The notes below the pieces were generated by a model. The model saw only the letters and a list, made by a program, of their open reading frames with translations, searched no databases and was not told the DNA's origin. Source: Maribellus maritimus (GTDB lineage: Bacteria; Bacteroidota; Bacteroidia; Bacteroidales; Prolixibacteraceae). From it: 64,000 nucleotides of DNA. The number at the start of each line of letters is the position of its first letter. The first letter of the stretch is position 1. The translations under genes and the position numbers were made by a program. Shown here piece by piece: positions 31,598-41,700 of the stretch. The stretch is taken from contig NZ_JAIKLE010000008.1 of the NCBI RefSeq assembly GCF_022267315.1, positions 62,001-126,000 of the forward strand. The letters are read 5' to 3'.

Positions 31598-31682
31598 ATG
31601 TTAATACTTTAGTTTGTTTTAGCGAACACGATCAGTATTGACCATTAGCCGGAAAGTGTGAGCGCACTTACCGGCTTTTTTT
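31598..31682 (+). ncRNA. Predicted antisense RNA opposite the susC leader (locus 1)
   Basis: On the plus strand AGCCGG (31647-31652) and CCGGCT (31671-31676), with further pairing inside and a T-run to 31682, make an intrinsic terminator. It faces against the direction of all neighbouring genes. Upstream on the plus strand are TTTG (31565-31568) and TAAATTTG (31584-31591), a perfect -7 match, although the 15-bp spacing is short. The product would be about 85 nt, complementary to the susC 5' leader. Such cis-antisense RNAs (DonS type) are known at susC-like genes in Bacteroides. Locus 2 has the same layout. Confidence 0.5.
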
Positions 31683-31724
31683 AGAATTTCATTTTATCAT
31701 AAGCCTTAGTTCTTTTAAAGTTTA

Positions 31725-32684
31725 TTATTCGATTATTATTTTATTGGTTTTCTCGTCAATCCAATAGTTAAAATTTTCTTTTAATTGTACCACTTTCAAA
31801 ATATGTTCAACACCATCTTTCATTCTGAATTTTCCTGAATAGCGTGAATTGAACTTTTGCGTATTTTTAACTTCTATAATTATATCAAAATACAATTCCA
31901 AATTATGGACCAGTTCAGTAAATGAAATATTGTCAAAACTGATGATTCCTTCACGCCATAGAAAATGATCCGGATTTTCAATCGCAGAAACAATCATTTT
32001 CCCGTCTCTTAATACGGCTTCCTTATTGGGAGATAAGCTCATTCCCGAACTTTCACCTTGTTTTATTATTTCAACTGCCCCCTCTAACAACGAAGTTTCA
32101 AATTCTTCTGTTTCAGAGTATGCAATCAAATTAAATTTTGTACCCAAAACCTTTACATCATATTTACTGGTGTTAACAACAAATGGCTTTTTCATTTTAT
32201 GTGTTACCTCAAAAAAGCCCTCACCATCTAATTCAACATTACGTTCCTTATTGGCAAATTGGGAGGGAAACTTAAAAGTAGTTTTTGCATTGAGCCAAAC
32301 TTTCGTACTATCTGCCAAAATAATTTCAGCCCGTTGTCCGGCCGGAACATGTATGGTTTGCATTTGGGAAGACAACCTGGAAAAGGAGTGAGTTGGGAAA
32401 ACGAATCGAGCTACAAAAAAAGCAAAAACAAAAACAGCTGCAATTTTTGAAACTTCCCAATACCATTTGCTATTAAACGGTATCAGAAATTTCATTTTCT
32501 TTTGATTCGAGTTTATTTCAATATCTGAATGCCAAATTGAAATATCATTCAATTTCCTTAGTGCAAAATATTCTTGCATATTTTTGGGATCAGCATCAAG
32601 CCAATGGGTAATTTTTACCTTTTCTTCTTCTGTGACGTCCCCATTTATATATTTCAAAAGTAGATCGTTCATATCCCAGTTCAT
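31725..32684 (-). CDS. FecR-family anti-sigma factor (locus 1)
   Basis: Inner-membrane regulator of 319 residues that holds the partner ECF sigma factor until the SusC STN domain signals. It has an N-terminal cytoplasmic segment (MNWDMNDLLLKYINGDVTEE with LDADPKNMQEYFAL), one transmembrane helix around residues 73-95 (KIAAVFVFAFFVARFVF), and periplasmic FecR and DUF4974 domains (VPAGQRAEIILADSTKVWLN, then FDNISFTELVHNLELYFDI). It starts 80 bp after the sigma factor gene and ends 140 bp before susC, the usual order. The gap to susC contains the predicted antisense RNA. Confidence 0.93.
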   Translation of the reverse strand: MNWDMNDLLLKYINGDVTEEEKVKITHWLDADPKNMQEYFALRKLNDISIWHSDIEINSNQKKMKFLIPFNSKWYWEVSKIAAVFVFAFFVARFVFPTHSFSRLSSQMQTIHVPAGQRAEIILADSTKVWLNAKTTFKFPSQFANKERNVELDGEGFFEVTHKMKKPFVVNTSKYDVKVLGTKFNLIAYSETEEFETSLLEGAVEIIKQGESSGMSLSPNKEAVLRDGKMIVSAIENPDHFLWREGIISFDNISFTELVHNLELYFDIIIEVKNTQKFNSRYSGKFRMKDGVEHILKVVQLKENFNYWIDEKTNKIIIE

Positions 32685-32764
32685 AAAAAAATAAAACCGA
32701 ATTTTCCTTTATAACCAGAATACGATTTGAAATACCAGAGCCCTAGTATATTTTTTGATTTTTT

Positions 32765-33331
32765 TTACAATTTAAGAAGAACCAATGCTCCCAAAAGAGG
32801 AAGATAATCTTTCAAAGACACCCTTAATTCTCTCACTGCCTGACCGATATGATACTCTACTCCTTTATTGGAAATATTATAAAATTTTGCAATTTCTTTG
32901 TGCGATTTATGTTCAAACCTACTCATTATAAATATTTCTCTTGTTCTCGGCTGAAGTTTCTTAAGCGTTTCCTCAATTATAAAATGAATTTCTTTTGCAA
33001 AAACTTCCTGAGGATTGCTTGATTCGAGAGAAGCGGTTCTTATCGCCAGTTCCCGTTCCAGAGTTGTAACTATTTTATCGTGAACACCGCGTTTTACTGA
33101 CTGGTGTTTTAAATAATCAAGCGCCCGATTTTTTAGGATTGAAAATAAATAGGGAGCTATCGGGTCGATGGTTTCCATTTTCAATTGTTGCCATAACTTT
33201 ATTAATGAATCAGAAACAATATCTTCTGCAACCATGTCATCGTGCACATACGATTTTACAAATAGGTAGGATTTTTTGTAAAAAGCCGTATATATTTCGT
33301 TGAAACCATGTAAAAGAATATCTACTCCCAT
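32765..33331 (-). CDS. ECF RNA polymerase sigma factor (locus 1)
   Basis: Sigma-70 family extracytoplasmic-function sigma factor, 188 residues. Region 2 is visible as SYVHDDMVAEDIVSDSLIKL and region 4 as LQPRTREIFIMSRFEHKSH plus an EIAKFYNISNKGVEYHIGQA helix-turn-helix. It precedes its FecR partner and is expected to drive susC/susD of locus 1 when released. The start is the ATG at 33329-33331. It belongs to the Bacteroidetes-type family that pairs with FecR. Confidence 0.94.
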   Translation of the reverse strand: MGVDILLHGFNEIYTAFYKKSYLFVKSYVHDDMVAEDIVSDSLIKLWQQLKMETIDPIAPYLFSILKNRALDYLKHQSVKRGVHDKIVTTLERELAIRTASLESSNPQEVFAKEIHFIIEETLKKLQPRTREIFIMSRFEHKSHKEIAKFYNISNKGVEYHIGQAVRELRVSLKDYLPLLGALVLLKL

Positions 33332-33669
33332 TTGGTAAAGTTTAACTTGGCGCCAAAATTAAAAAAATTATAATTCTGCAAAAACAGGATACAAACTCTT
33401 ATTTTTCAGATGTTCAATTTGTTTCTCTGAAATTTTCAGGTTTCATCCTGTATATTCATTTTTTAATTTTAGAATCAACAAACGACATTTCGAAATCACC
33501 GTTTTCTTTTTTACTGTATAAACGATGATTTTCTGAAAACAAAGGGCAGTTCAAAATAATTTGACCAGTTTATTCCATATACAATTAAAATTATGTTTGT
33601 ATATGTTGTAGTTATTTATAACGAAAGACTAACAAACTTTTTTCTCTACATTCATATTGAACAAACACG
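33332..33669. other. Regulatory gap upstream of the locus 1 sigma gene
   Basis: No gene is seen. The arms ACAGGATACAAAC (around 33385-33397) and GGTTTCATCCTGT (around 33437-33449) are near-complementary about 40 bases apart, a possible looped operator or a long hairpin. The sigma gene promoter should lie here on the minus strand. The rest is AT-rich with no other visible structure. Confidence 0.3.
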
Positions 33670-33843
33670 ATGAAACAGGAGCGAGTTACTTTTATTACAC
33701 TGAACATAAAAGAGTTGCATAGCAAAAATGGTTTCATATATAATTTCCATATTACTAGATATTCACCCGGTATTTCCGCTTATTTTCTGGAACAACGAAG
33801 GAAGCCTTTTGGTAAGCCACTAGGAATTATTTGATTAAAATAT
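33670..33843 (+). repeat. Imperfect ~170-bp repeat, copy B (with 54-codon frame)
   Basis: Direct-orientation partner of 18144-18312. Copy B contains an uninterrupted plus-strand frame from the ATG at 33670 to the TGA at 33832-33834, ending in GKPLGII. The corresponding frame in copy A is broken, so protein-coding status is doubtful. It ends exactly where the GH106 gene stops. Together the copies bracket locus 1 (18304-33331). Confidence 0.7.
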
Positions 33844-36788
33844 TATTCCACTGTTTTTTTAATAGTTACCGGGCCTAATAATCCGGAAGATTCCAAAGGA
33901 ATTTCCGTTCTTGGTTTTCCCCTGTAGTCATTTATCAGCATAATATTAGTTTTTGTATATCGTTTTTTACCCGGAAACATTTCGTCTCCTGCCACGCGAT
34001 TATACCATGAATTTACTACCTCAATTTCAAGATTATTTTGATCTTTCTTTAACTCACTGGTTATCTCGACCCGGAACGGTTTTGTCCAAAGTATTCCCTT
34101 GTCATTCCCATTTATTTTCACACGTACAATTCCCACATCTTTTACATTTTCCAATTGTAAAAAATATTCTTTATCCTTCTGAGGTTCAAAATCAACATTA
34201 AATGTTTTGCGATAAACGGCGCTGCCCGAATAATACCTGATACCGTCATCAGTCGATTTTGTCCAATCCATCAATCCAGGAAATGTAACTGAGGCAGGCC
34301 CTCCCCACAAGGTATCAAAATTTAATTCCCATTCACCGATAATATTTTGCACTGTTGTATAATCCGCATAATTACGCGGCGTTGTGCCCTGCCTGTTTTT
34401 ATTGATTTTATTATTAAAAACAACCATAATAGAACCATAAGGCTCAAAAGTTAACGGAACGGTTGTTGTATTTTCGTTCTGAATAAAGGCTTTTGCTTCG
34501 CGTATTTCACCAGTCAGTGCATCCCATAACTCAGGTTGCAATCCTGTTACCCGGAACTCACAATTTACTTTTTGCCGTTGAGTTGTTTGATTGGTCACAA
34601 AATAAACATCGCTTTCATTAATGGTATAATGGATATAATCGAAATCTGTTTTACTATCGTTTTCTCTAACTTTAAAATCAGCCGGGATTTCTTTTGACAA
34701 AAGATGCTCGCGGGCTGAGACTCCCCAAGCAACCCTTCCGTTTCGATATTGCCTTTCTCCTTTCTCTGTTTCTGCATTCCCCCATATTTTGTCAGCCATT
34801 TCTGAAAATTCTTGGAGGGCTTGCCCGCCACCAACGAGACTTACTGTTTTTTCCGGTTTATAGCCTATAATTTCCGCTCCCTTTTGAAGCAATTCTTCTA
34901 CTTTTTTCAAAACTGCAAACGATATTACTTTATGGTCGGGCAGTACCAATACACGATATTTTCTTCCTCCCGGAACAACAAATTTCCCGTCTTCCATATC
35001 CAACTGAAGAAAAATATCTTCATCGGTTACATCGTAATCAAAACCGGGCATAGTACCAGCCGGATCAGAATGTTTGTAAGGAAATACATTAGGAACATGG
35101 TCTCCATAATAGTATAAAACATCAGCAACAAATTTCCCGTTTTGAACCACTGATTGAACACGATGCATGTAATTTATAAAAGGCCCTGAATGGTCCCACC
35201 ATGTTACCTGTGGGTTAACATGAGTGCCCGCAAAATATTCCTGCCCCGGCACTCCCATTTCTGGTGGTGAACTTGTGAACGTATGAAAATACAGACGATT
35301 TAAACCTGCACAAATTTCATGGTCGAAAGCCGATTTTTGGTCGTGCCACAATTCGTCATTCCAATGCGGACCAATTGTGGTAAATGATTCTGCACCAACA
35401 ATCCTCTTCCCGTAAATATGTGCAGCGGAAGAAGCCTGTTTCAGAAAAAAACGATTTTCAGGCATGGGACGGTGAGGTGACGGTGACCAGAATTCACTCA
35501 TTACGATATCACTAAATCCATAATTTTTTATTCCGTCCAGCGGGCCTGCATGAGGTCCGGCTGATTCTGGCTGAATCCCAATATTATACTTATGGGCTAA
35601 TTCTGCAAAACGGGCATAATGATTATAAGCCACCAAATCACCCAGTGTTTTTCTAAAATCAGCCAAAAAAGCATTTGAGGTTTCAATATCTTCAATCACA
35701 TAACCTGCAACTATTGGCAGGTATTTTAGTAAATTATACCCCCTGTATGTTTCAAATTCTTCTGAAAAGCCATCAGTCCAGTTCATTCCTCCGCACTCCC
35801 AACTATCCGTCTCCATGTATTTTAGTGTAGTCCCCACATGATCGCCTGCTGCTTTAAATATCGGAACAACAACATCGTTCCAGTAAAAATCAAAAGCGTC
35901 CTTACTCATATAATCCAGAACATTTCCCTGCCAATCACCACTGGAAGTAGAAACATAGGAATCTGTACAAGTGTATCCGATTCGCAATATTGACCATTCT
36001 CCGCCCGGGACTTCCCAGGTTAGGTTTCCCTCGCTATCCATCAGGGATGTAAGGTTTTGAATATCTTCTTTTTTTACTGCAAAACCAGGGGCATTTTGCA
36101 TTCGCCTGTTGTTTTCTGGTAAATTGGATAACAGAAACCGGGTATCGGGAGCCGAGCCACCAAGTTCATGGTACCCCAATTTCAAATCTAAATCAGAAAT
36201 AAACTCCCCTGTCTTTTGTTCAGGTTTTAACGGAAAGGCAAGTAATGCAATATCTTTGTAAAAATCATCTCTAAACTCAGGAGTTTTCAATCTCATTTTA
36301 ACTTTTTCACCTCCCAAAATTTTTGTTTCGGAATAAACAATTTGCTTGGCAGTATACTGAGGAGTTACCCTTGGGCCACCTAAATTCCAACCACTTTGAA
36401 TATTGAAACCAATCTGCAAATCCAATCTTTTTGCTTCGTCCAGAGCAAAAACAAATAATTGATTCCACTCATCTGAACCAAAGAGAGGTCCTGCGGGAAT
36501 ATCTTTGTTTCCGCGTTGATTATGACCACCGGCATCAAAAACCATTGCACCCTGAAAATTTTTGGTTTTCATCGCTTCCAAATCTTTGGTAATAGCTGCC
36601 TTGTTTACATTTCCGTTAAGCCACCACCACCAGCAATTTACTCCATACTCAACAGGAGGATTCTGAAAATTTACTTTCAGGGAATCATAACTTATTGATT
36701 GCTGGTCATCTTGGGCTTTATTTCGATGATTTGTACATGAAAATAAAAACAGCAAAAAAATTAAAAACAGAATGATATTTATCTTCAT
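33843..36788 (-). CDS. Alpha-L-rhamnosidase, glycoside hydrolase family 106
   Basis: Exported lipoprotein of 981 residues with signal MKINIILFLIFLLFLFSC. The opening NPPVEYGVNCWWWWLNGNV and NFQGAMVFDAGG, LQIGFNIQSGWNLGGP are typical of GH106 inverting alpha-L-rhamnosidases, as is MSEFWSPSPHRPMPENRF in the barrel. The C-terminal part (YSGSAVYRKTF to LEIEVVNSWYNRV) is a beta-sandwich like the GH2 sugar-binding domain. The start is the ATG at 36786-36788; the longer frame begins inside the terminator upstream. It points to rhamnose-containing substrate such as rhamnogalacturonan or a rhamnose-rich algal glycan. It is the only enzyme encoded next to susCD of locus 2. Confidence 0.88.
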   Translation of the reverse strand: MKINIILFLIFLLFLFSCTNHRNKAQDDQQSISYDSLKVNFQNPPVEYGVNCWWWWLNGNVNKAAITKDLEAMKTKNFQGAMVFDAGGHNQRGNKDIPAGPLFGSDEWNQLFVFALDEAKRLDLQIGFNIQSGWNLGGPRVTPQYTAKQIVYSETKILGGEKVKMRLKTPEFRDDFYKDIALLAFPLKPEQKTGEFISDLDLKLGYHELGGSAPDTRFLLSNLPENNRRMQNAPGFAVKKEDIQNLTSLMDSEGNLTWEVPGGEWSILRIGYTCTDSYVSTSSGDWQGNVLDYMSKDAFDFYWNDVVVPIFKAAGDHVGTTLKYMETDSWECGGMNWTDGFSEEFETYRGYNLLKYLPIVAGYVIEDIETSNAFLADFRKTLGDLVAYNHYARFAELAHKYNIGIQPESAGPHAGPLDGIKNYGFSDIVMSEFWSPSPHRPMPENRFFLKQASSAAHIYGKRIVGAESFTTIGPHWNDELWHDQKSAFDHEICAGLNRLYFHTFTSSPPEMGVPGQEYFAGTHVNPQVTWWDHSGPFINYMHRVQSVVQNGKFVADVLYYYGDHVPNVFPYKHSDPAGTMPGFDYDVTDEDIFLQLDMEDGKFVVPGGRKYRVLVLPDHKVISFAVLKKVEELLQKGAEIIGYKPEKTVSLVGGGQALQEFSEMADKIWGNAETEKGERQYRNGRVAWGVSAREHLLSKEIPADFKVRENDSKTDFDYIHYTINESDVYFVTNQTTQRQKVNCEFRVTGLQPELWDALTGEIREAKAFIQNENTTTVPLTFEPYGSIMVVFNNKINKNRQGTTPRNYADYTTVQNIIGEWELNFDTLWGGPASVTFPGLMDWTKSTDDGIRYYSGSAVYRKTFNVDFEPQKDKEYFLQLENVKDVGIVRVKINGNDKGILWTKPFRVEITSELKKDQNNLEIEVVNSWYNRVAGDEMFPGKKRYTKTNIMLINDYRGKPRTEIPLESSGLLGPVTIKKTVE

Positions 36789-36841
36789 CGCTAAATTGTT
36801 ATTGGCTTCAAATTCAATTAATTTACAGGAAGGTACTTGCA

Positions 36842-36896
36842 TAACAAAGAAAAATGTTACCATAAATAATTTAGAAAAAATTCATGGTAACATTTT
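36842..36896 (-). terminator. Intrinsic terminator or attenuator between susD and GH106 (locus 2)
   Basis: AAAATGTTACCAT (36851-36863) and ATGGTAACATTTT (36884-36896) pair perfectly over 13 bp with a 20-base loop. On the minus strand a T-rich tail follows the stem. It lies 15 bp after the SusD stop and would reduce transcription into the rhamnosidase gene. Locus 1 has a 13-bp stem in the same position. Confidence 0.75.
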
Positions 36897-36911
36897 ATTA
36901 GGGTGTAATGA

Positions 36912-38705
36912 TTATCTATTTTCCCATCCTGAATTCTGGTCTATATTAACATCCTTATTGGTATCAATTATTGTTTGTGGAATAGGCCACAAATTGTAAT
37001 TAAATGTTAAAGTAGCTTTTGTTTCAGGCCAGTGAGCATATTCCCTGATACGTTCTACAGCAATTGTTCCGCCCATTCGGAGAAGCGTATTCCAGCGACA
37101 TTCCTCATAGACCAACTCACGGGCACGTTCGTCGAGGATCGTATTAAAACTATCGTCCATATCAGCGGCTGTTACCATGTAGCTGCATTGTGCGCGTTCC
37201 CGAAGTAAATTTACATCTGCAGCAGCTCCTGCTTTATCACCTAGTCGTTGTTTTGCCTCGGCTCTAAGCAGAATAGTTTCCGGAAGGCGAATAATGTAGT
37301 CATCACGGAAAAGATTACTACGGTTTTCACCATCTTCAACTCCGGTATAATTGTCAGTTGCAATTTTACATGAAACAGGATAAATTTCACTACGATTATT
37401 GAGATTTGTTGTTGCATCGAGATTTGTACCATACATCTCATCCCATGGAACTATTTGCTTATAATATGGCGAAGATTCGACATTTCCTTTGTACCTTCTG
37501 CGTAAAACAATTTCAGAGTTACGCATATCATCCCCCCATTTATCAGCATAAATAAGATCGCGGGCATACATCGTAATATTAACCTGAGAAATTCCTCTTC
37601 CTCCTACATTTTCCAATGTACCTGTAAGGTGTTTACTTGCAATGTCGCGAAAAACAGGTCCGTAAGTACGCGAATAATTTAGTTTTGACTTTCCGTCTTC
37701 AGCCCTGTAAGTATCATAATCAACCTGCAAAGCCCATATACATTCCGGATTTCCATCCTGATAATTCACGTTTTCCTCCTGAAATAAATCCCAATAATAG
37801 TTAGGTGTAAATTGCACTGTATCAATTTTTTCACTTTCGCTAAAAACACCACTTTTATACACGTCAATTACAACACTTTGTTCATCGGTACGTGCACCAA
37901 ATCGTGAATTTACAAGGCCATACGTTCCGCCATCAATAACTTTATTTCCATAACTCACTGATTCATTAAATGCTGCCTGTGCCTCACCTGTATTCCCATC
38001 TTCAGCAAGTTGCGTTCCCAAAGCAAGATATAATTCACAAAGATTATGCTGAGCAACTCCACGAACTAACCGGCCACCTGAAGATGTTGTTTCCGGCAGG
38101 TCGTTTTCAATAGCTTCCATTTCATCAATTGCAAACTGGTAAGTTTCGGAGCGGCTGGCAGGTTCAAAATCATACCTCGGTGTCGTGGATATATCAGTAA
38201 CGAGCGGTACTCCACCAAAAAGTTCAGCTAAATTCCGATATGCAAATGCCCTGAAAAAACGAGCCTGGGCCAACACATATGCTTTTTCTTCTTCTGACCC
38301 CCATGATATTTCGGGTAATTCTGCTGCATAAATGGCGAGATTAGCCCTGGAAATAACATAATACCACGTTGAATAAACCTGATAAAATGTTTCATGATCA
38401 GGATTAATAATACTGTAATCACTAAAAGTATTTCCTCTCCTAATTACGGGAACGTCATACATATCCGTTCCTTTACCTTTAAAATTAAATATCCATCCTG
38501 TTTCATCCGGATTAGCCCACAAATCCCTTATGTGAGAATAAATAGATACCAATACCTGGTCAACCTGGGCAGATGTGGAAAATGCATTATCAGTTGTATA
38601 AAAAGTAACTGGTTTTTCCTTGAGGAACACATCATCTGATTCACAGCCAGACAGAGTGACAAATATTATCAAAAGTGCTACACTTATATATTTAATCTTT
38701 TTCAT
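36912..38705 (-). CDS. SusD/RagB-family glycan-binding lipoprotein (locus 2)
   Basis: A 597-residue surface lipoprotein; the signal MKKIKYISVALLIIFVTLSG ends at the lipidated cysteine 21. SusD features are the N-terminal FLKEKPVTFYTTDNAFST, the helical ARFFRAFAYRNLAELFGGVP and the C-terminal LPETILLRAEAKQRLGDK with RARELVYEECRWNTLLRMGG. It follows susC by 24 bp and is followed by the 13-bp-stem terminator. It is expected to bind the rhamnosidase substrate or its larger precursor at the cell surface. It differs clearly in sequence from the locus 1 SusD, so the two loci probably target different glycans. Confidence 0.95.
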   Translation of the reverse strand: MKKIKYISVALLIIFVTLSGCESDDVFLKEKPVTFYTTDNAFSTSAQVDQVLVSIYSHIRDLWANPDETGWIFNFKGKGTDMYDVPVIRRGNTFSDYSIINPDHETFYQVYSTWYYVISRANLAIYAAELPEISWGSEEEKAYVLAQARFFRAFAYRNLAELFGGVPLVTDISTTPRYDFEPASRSETYQFAIDEMEAIENDLPETTSSGGRLVRGVAQHNLCELYLALGTQLAEDGNTGEAQAAFNESVSYGNKVIDGGTYGLVNSRFGARTDEQSVVIDVYKSGVFSESEKIDTVQFTPNYYWDLFQEENVNYQDGNPECIWALQVDYDTYRAEDGKSKLNYSRTYGPVFRDIASKHLTGTLENVGGRGISQVNITMYARDLIYADKWGDDMRNSEIVLRRRYKGNVESSPYYKQIVPWDEMYGTNLDATTNLNNRSEIYPVSCKIATDNYTGVEDGENRSNLFRDDYIIRLPETILLRAEAKQRLGDKAGAAADVNLLRERAQCSYMVTAADMDDSFNTILDERARELVYEECRWNTLLRMGGTIAVERIREYAHWPETKATLTFNYNLWPIPQTIIDTNKDVNIDQNSGWENR

Positions 38706-38729
38706 TATGTTAACTCTTTAAAATTGAAA

Positions 38730-41700
38730 CTAAAAACTAATAGCTGCCCCAATTGAATATGTCGAAAGAACAGGGAATGTATTTGACATATAAGTCGCAC
38801 CTGTTTCAGGATCTCCTCCATCCCAATTGGTGATAGTGAACACATTTTTCGCAGCAAGAAAAACTTTGAGCGAATTTATATTTGCATCTTTCATCCATTG
38901 CTGGCTAAAAGTATATGATACAGTTATATCCTGCAGACGAACAAACCCACGAGATTGTAAACCTCTAAACCGTCCATCTCCTGAGAAAGGAGCTGACGGG
39001 TATACGTTGCTCTTGTTTTCAGGTGTCCAATAGGGTTTATAAGTCATGTTCGCATTAAACAACCCTGTACCTGACGTGAGATAGGCTTGTGTATTATCCA
39101 GTAGATAATTGTTATTTCCTCCAAATACTCCTGTTAACAGTGCATAAAATTCAAAGTTCTTGTAGGTTACACTGTTGCTCATATTTAAGCGGAAATTCTC
39201 TTTTTTGTAACCTAAGATAACACGATCTTCTGCAGTAATCCCATCTACTCCGTCTGTATCTACATACTTGGGAGCACCGGGAGCTGCTCCGGTTAAAGAG
39301 ATATATTCAGTATCATCTTCCTGGACAATGCCATCTTGTTTATACCCGTAAATTGCATCTAACGATTTCCCTATAAACAGGCTATTTGCTATATCATCAT
39401 CTTCAACTCCGTCTCCGTCGTTATCTTCACCATAAAGTTTCACCAGTTTATTTTTGTTTTTCCAAAAAGTTATTTGTGTCGTCCAATTTAGGTTGTCTCT
39501 CTGCATATTAATACTTCGCACTGTCATTTCAATTCCTGCGTTGTTTACTTGTCCCATCGAAGCAAACACAGTTTTAAAGCCTGTCATAACCGGAATATTT
39601 CTCTCAAAGATCTGATCAGTCGTTTTCGAAAAATAAAGGTCAACATCAACATACAAACGATTTTTCAACCATGCTGATTCAAATCCTGTATTCCACGATT
39701 CCGTGCTTTCCCATCCAAGGGATTGATTTCCAAGAGAACTCTGTATTAGGCCATAATAAATAATACCTGGTTTATCAGAAAATTCATAACGAATACCTCC
39801 TGAAGAACCATTGGCAACTTGCGAGAGAGTAGTGTACGGGGCAATTCCCTGGTTTCCATTTTGTCCCCAGGAAACCTTTAATTTTAGTTCATCCAAAGAA
39901 GTTACTCCCGACATAAAATCTTCTTTTGAGATCCTCCAGGCTAAACCTGCCGCCGCAAAATCTGCCCATTTATTTTCTGATCCAAATACAGAGGCTCCAT
40001 CACGACGATAAGAACCCGTAACATAATATTTATCAGCAAAAGAATAGCTTGCCCGACCTAAATAACCAATATTTGCTTGTTCGTAAGCATCCAAATTCAC
40101 CTTCTGTACCGTAGCTTTGGAAAGTCCCCATTTTCCAAGGGTAGTACTTCCGTTGGCAGCAAAATCACTTCCTGTACTATTAATCTCTTCATATCGCAAG
40201 AAATCACGCGTAGCAACCAATGTTCCTTCAATGCTATGCTTGTCAAATTTGTTTTTATAGGTAATTATATTGTCCCAAACGTAACTGTACCTGCGGCTAT
40301 TAAAAAGATTTCCGTTAGCATTTGAAAGAAATCCGACCAGAACGGAAGGTTCATAACGATATAAACCTTCACCTTCGGCTACAAAATAATCTTCATAATA
40401 AAATTCTCCTGAGCGGTTCTGGTCGAGATTTAACGAATAATTGATCCGATAATTTAATCCTTTTACCCAGGGAACCTCGACCACAGCATAAGAATTTAAA
40501 CGATAGCTATGAAGAATGTCCATATTATCACGAGTATTATCATTTACCCCCCACAAAGGGTTTACCCCCGATTGTGTGTAAGGATATTTCTCCAGGTTCC
40601 CGTTATCATCCCTATACATTACACCATAAGGCGACATCATCTGGGCAGTGCCAATATCTGCCGCAAAACCAGAATAATCTCTCCGGGAATAACCTGCATC
40701 AACACCAATCTTTAACCAGCTGGTAATATCGGTATTAATTTTTCCTAAGATAGAAATCCGATTAAATTCATCGCCAAGTACTACTCCTTTATTGTCATTA
40801 TACGAGCTTGACAAATAATAATTTAATCCTTTGGCCGCGCCTGAAACTGACAGTTGGTAATCCTGCACTACTCCAGTTTGCGTAACTGCATCCAGCCAAT
40901 TGGTTTCCCTTCCGGCAGCCAAATTCTCCAGTTCACCGGTTTTCATCCAGGTTGTAGAACCTTCAGGGTATTGGTTACGGGCATTGACCACTTCAATCCA
41001 CTGTTCGCCTTTCATCATAACAGGGCGATTTTGCCAGGTTTGAATCCCGGCAGAAGTATTAAATGTAATTACTGGTTTGGAAGAACTTCCTCTTTTTGTT
41101 GTTATGGCTATTACACCATTCGCAGACCTCGACCCATAAACAGCCGCTGAAACTGCATCTTTTAAGATATCATAACTTGCAATATCATTGGGATTAATAT
41201 CGCTTAGACTTCCCATATAAATAACACCATCCAAAACAATTAACGGGTCATTATCACCATTAATTGAATTTTGTCCGCGTATTATCATACTTGGTTGACC
41301 TCCCGCTGAGTTGGAGGCGCCAATATTCAATCCTGAAATATTTCCCTTTAAAGATTCCAGCGCATTTAAGTTTGGCAAATTAGAAACAGGTGAATTTTCC
41401 ATTTTAATAGAACTAACCGAGCCGGTAAAGTCTTGTCGTCTGGCTGTTCCATAGCCAATAACAATCACTTCATCCAGGCCTAAACTTTGTTCTATTAATG
41501 TTACATCAATATTCTGCCTTCCTGATACCGAAATCTCCTGTGTTTGTAATCCTACAAACGAAAATACCAGTACCGCGTCATCTGAAATGTTATTTAAAGT
41601 ATAATCACCATCTGCATTTGTGATGGTGCCTCCTGATGTTCCTTTTACTGCAACAGTCACACCAGGCAATGGTAGTCCTGACTCATCAACAATTTTCCCG

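Noticed and set aside
31647-31682. Reading the FecR-susC hairpin as the end of the sigma-FecR transcript
   Set aside because: On the minus strand the stem is preceded, not followed, by the homopolymer run, so it does not fit a terminator in that direction.
36789-36863. Longer GH106 start at 36863
   Set aside because: It begins inside the terminator arm and would put 25 residues before a clear lipoprotein signal.
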